From Zygaena filipendulae (Eukaryota; Arthropoda; Insecta; Lepidoptera; Zygaenidae): DNA of 64,000 nt. The stretch spans positions 7,780,001-7,844,000 of the forward strand of contig OU015649.1 of assembly GCA_907165275.2 (NCBI GenBank), given 5' to 3'. The translations under genes and the position numbers were made by a program. A model generated the notes under the pieces. That model saw only the letters and a program-made list of their open reading frames with translations, did not search any database and was not told the origin of the DNA. Each line of letters starts with the position of its first letter. The stretch's first letter is position 1. Shown in pieces: positions 61,802-64,000 of the stretch.

Positions 61802-61984
61802 GTAAGGAATACGTACCTATAGCTACATTTGTTTTTCCTGTGGTAAGGCTGTCGTGATTCGTGAGAGTATCCACCCAAACCTAAATCCATTTAAAGTGAC
61901 ATGACGCGAAATGAATTTGATTATTATGATCTCCTTGAATCACGTGTGTGAAATCTGGATCTAGTTAGTTAAGTTACCCCTTTA

Positions 61985-62085
61985 CCCCCCCCCCCCCCCC
62001 CCCCCTTTAAGAGATTACCCCTTACAACGTCACAAACTCACAAACTTTTGCTCTTTAGGTATAATATTAGTATAGATACAGTCAC
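61985..62085. repeat. C21 homopolymer beside a CTAGCTG-family end
   Basis: 21 consecutive C at 61985-62005, then GAGATTACCCCTTACAACGTCACAAAC.. and ATAATATTAGTATAGATAC of the repeat's AT-rich end. Confidence 0.85.
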
Positions 62086-62773
62086 CTCTATAAGTTCACA
62101 AAGTAGGTATATATAGATTATTCACTTTAAGTAGATACCTAGTCTGTAAAATTTAAAAATATACATAACTCTTGTGTAATAAATGTATAGTATAGTAGTA
62201 TAAACATCATTTTATAAGCTCCAAGTAGGTATGTATTAATTGCATAACTTCTAGCAAAGCACAGACCTACCGATCGCAGCGTGGTCAACATACAAAATAG
62301 TCTACCTACTTACCTTACGTACGTACGCTTGGATCGACGTCCAAAAAGATTAAACAAGACCCAAGAGCTCTTTTGTCTAAGACATTAAAGAACTACCTAC
62401 TTACTTAAGCAATGTGTACAGTCAGCATCAAAAAGATGTAAACTAAAGTTCAACGATTAGAACTAACAGGAAGTGTTTACATGTTTTTGATGGTGACTGT
62501 AGCTCTGTATATTTACTTAGTACCCTTACGTATCTTTTAGTAAAATACCACCTCCATTATTCTTTCCTAAAGACTAATTCGTAATGGGCAATGGCGAGAT
62601 TTTTCGTTAGATGTCCATTGTCGAACCCTATTATGAGATCTGTCACGAAAGGGAAAATAAATTTACTAGAGAAGGTTACTACTAAAGGAAGTTAGAGCAA
62701 ATGCTCTAACTTGACCAAAACTTTTTTTTGCTAGTATCCCAAGTATATTTTCCACAATATTCACAATACAGTG

Positions 62774-62938
62774 ACTAAGTAACCAGAAAGCGTTTAATAC
62801 ATTTCTTTACGTTAATGAATGTTTTAGTGCGTGATGAATAGTTTTGTATGAGAAAATACCCCAGCGACACTGGTTTTCACCTGTTTTCATACTAAACTAA
62901 GTTGATGTCCCTTCTATCAGTTATTTTCTGTTCTGTGC
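62774..62938. repeat. Interspersed repeat, copy 2 (partner at 8-178)
   Basis: Direct-orientation copy of the repeat at the left edge, with small indels (for example TTTATTTTCTTTACG against TTTCTTTACG). Confidence 0.75.
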
Positions 62939-64000
62939 TATACATACATAAAATAGGTAATAACGTGATGTGTGAATCAATCTAAATCATGTTATAAGGT
63001 TGTTAAAAATTGTTTAGTTGTAGATTTTATTACAGGTGGTGGTTCTAGAATACAGAAGATAGTCATAAAGAAATCCCATTTTTATACCTACTGCAAATTC
63101 GGCACCGGACGTTTTTTTTTTAATCAACCACCTCGCGATTGCGTGGGTTCATTAAGTTCACCGAGGCACCAACGTTTAAACATATTTTAATACATGAATG
63201 TAATGAAGTAGGTATTATGCAAAAAAATTCGGAACTATAAAAAGTAATTAAACCTCTATCAACTTGGGTACTAAGTTTCATTTATACTCGTAGTATGTAG
63301 GTAGTCAGTATAGTTATTAAGCATCGCAAGAAAATACATATTTTGGTCATTCCTAGTTGTCCTCACCGCCGATTATAAATGGAAAAAATACAAATTAAAA
63401 TACCGACTCATCACCTTCGAGTTAAGGATGTCCCAGTTAAGGATGTCCACACATCATAGACTGAGACAATTACTCTACTACGAATGGTCCGCAAAAGTAG
63501 GGATTATATGTATTTGGTATTGGACTATGAAGGTTTTTCAAATATTGGCTGTATTTATATTGAGAGATGGTAACGCAGAAACATGTTCAACTACATAGTA
63601 TATCAGATGCTATCACCTTTAGATAGACAGGACGCTTAGGCCTTAGACCAGCGAGAACCTAAATCAAAGTTTCTGGAATTCACGCTGTCTTACCAATTAC
63701 TAAATTTAATTAAAAACAATAGTTTTATTAATAAGTCTGACGACAATAAGTACAATATGGTTTAGATGTTGTATTGTCATCAAAATCAACTTTAAAGTTA
63801 GTAAAAGATTGAGTAGACGTACAAATACTTACATTCCATTCCTAATAGGTACATGGCAAGTATTATAAATAACTGCCTACCTAATTCAATCAAGGACTGG
63901 CCCTAGCCCCTTGTCCCGGATTTCTTAAGACCTCCGGGAAAACTTTTGCTACGCCTAGATATAGATGTAAATCATAAATTACTTAATTTGCATCCGACGG

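Larger units (their letters stand above)
61802..64000. other. Methyltransferase intron running to the window edge
   Basis: No exon with the expected Gly-Gly-Cys-Cys motif was found, so the last exon is outside. Holds the C-run, the repeat at 62774-62938 and AT-rich DNA. Confidence 0.55.

Noticed and set aside
62972..63190. 72-codon plus-strand frame considered as the last methyltransferase exon
   Set aside because: Lacks the Gly-Gly-Cys-Cys zinc motif and does not continue the protein in the right phase.
1..64000. Functional gene cluster of dipeptidase, lipocalin-like gene and methyltransferase
   Set aside because: All could touch sulfur amino-acid or small-molecule handling, but they are tens of kilobases apart, on different strands, and nothing in the sequence shows co-regulation.

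Overview
The window looks like lepidopteran (moth or butterfly) nuclear DNA. It is AT-rich, has long introns with GT-AG boundaries, and carries many short TAGGTACCTA-type runs. A GC-rich interspersed repeat (one end CTAGCTGTGCCCCGCGG) recurs about thirty times in both orientations. These repeat habits are typical of Lepidoptera; the species cannot be told from the sequence.

Three conserved genes could be assembled exon by exon, with matching splice phases. (1) Minus strand, 1824-8918: an M19 zinc dipeptidase with an N-terminal membrane anchor, one GC-AG intron, and a Ser where the mammalian enzyme has an important His. (2) Minus strand, 28082-29764: a small secreted lipocalin-like protein in three exons with a TATA box. 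(3) Plus strand, 50015 to past the right edge: a homocysteine S-methyltransferase. Five exons are visible, and the exon with the Gly-Gly-Cys-Cys zinc motif is outside the window.

Upstream of the dipeptidase on the same strand is a large, mostly disordered reading frame (11266-12543). It can be spliced either to a short terminal exon (10593-10733) or, with phase preserved, onto the dipeptidase membrane-anchor exon. The latter would make a type II membrane dipeptidase of about 855 residues; the acceptor it needs is weak, so this stays a hypothesis.

The rest, well over half of the window, is mobile-element debris. It includes a mariner copy with both ends but a broken transposase (45763-47040), two 5'-truncated LINEs with reverse transcriptase remains (35476-37112 and 53862-54890), RTE-like 3' ends, and several families of terminal-inverted-repeat or foldback elements. 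One of these is a perfect 60-bp-arm hairpin at 44336-44468. A four-copy family carries CRE-like TGACGTCA palindromes. Introns of all three genes hold the same repeats as the intergenic DNA. I found no tRNA, rRNA or CRISPR array.
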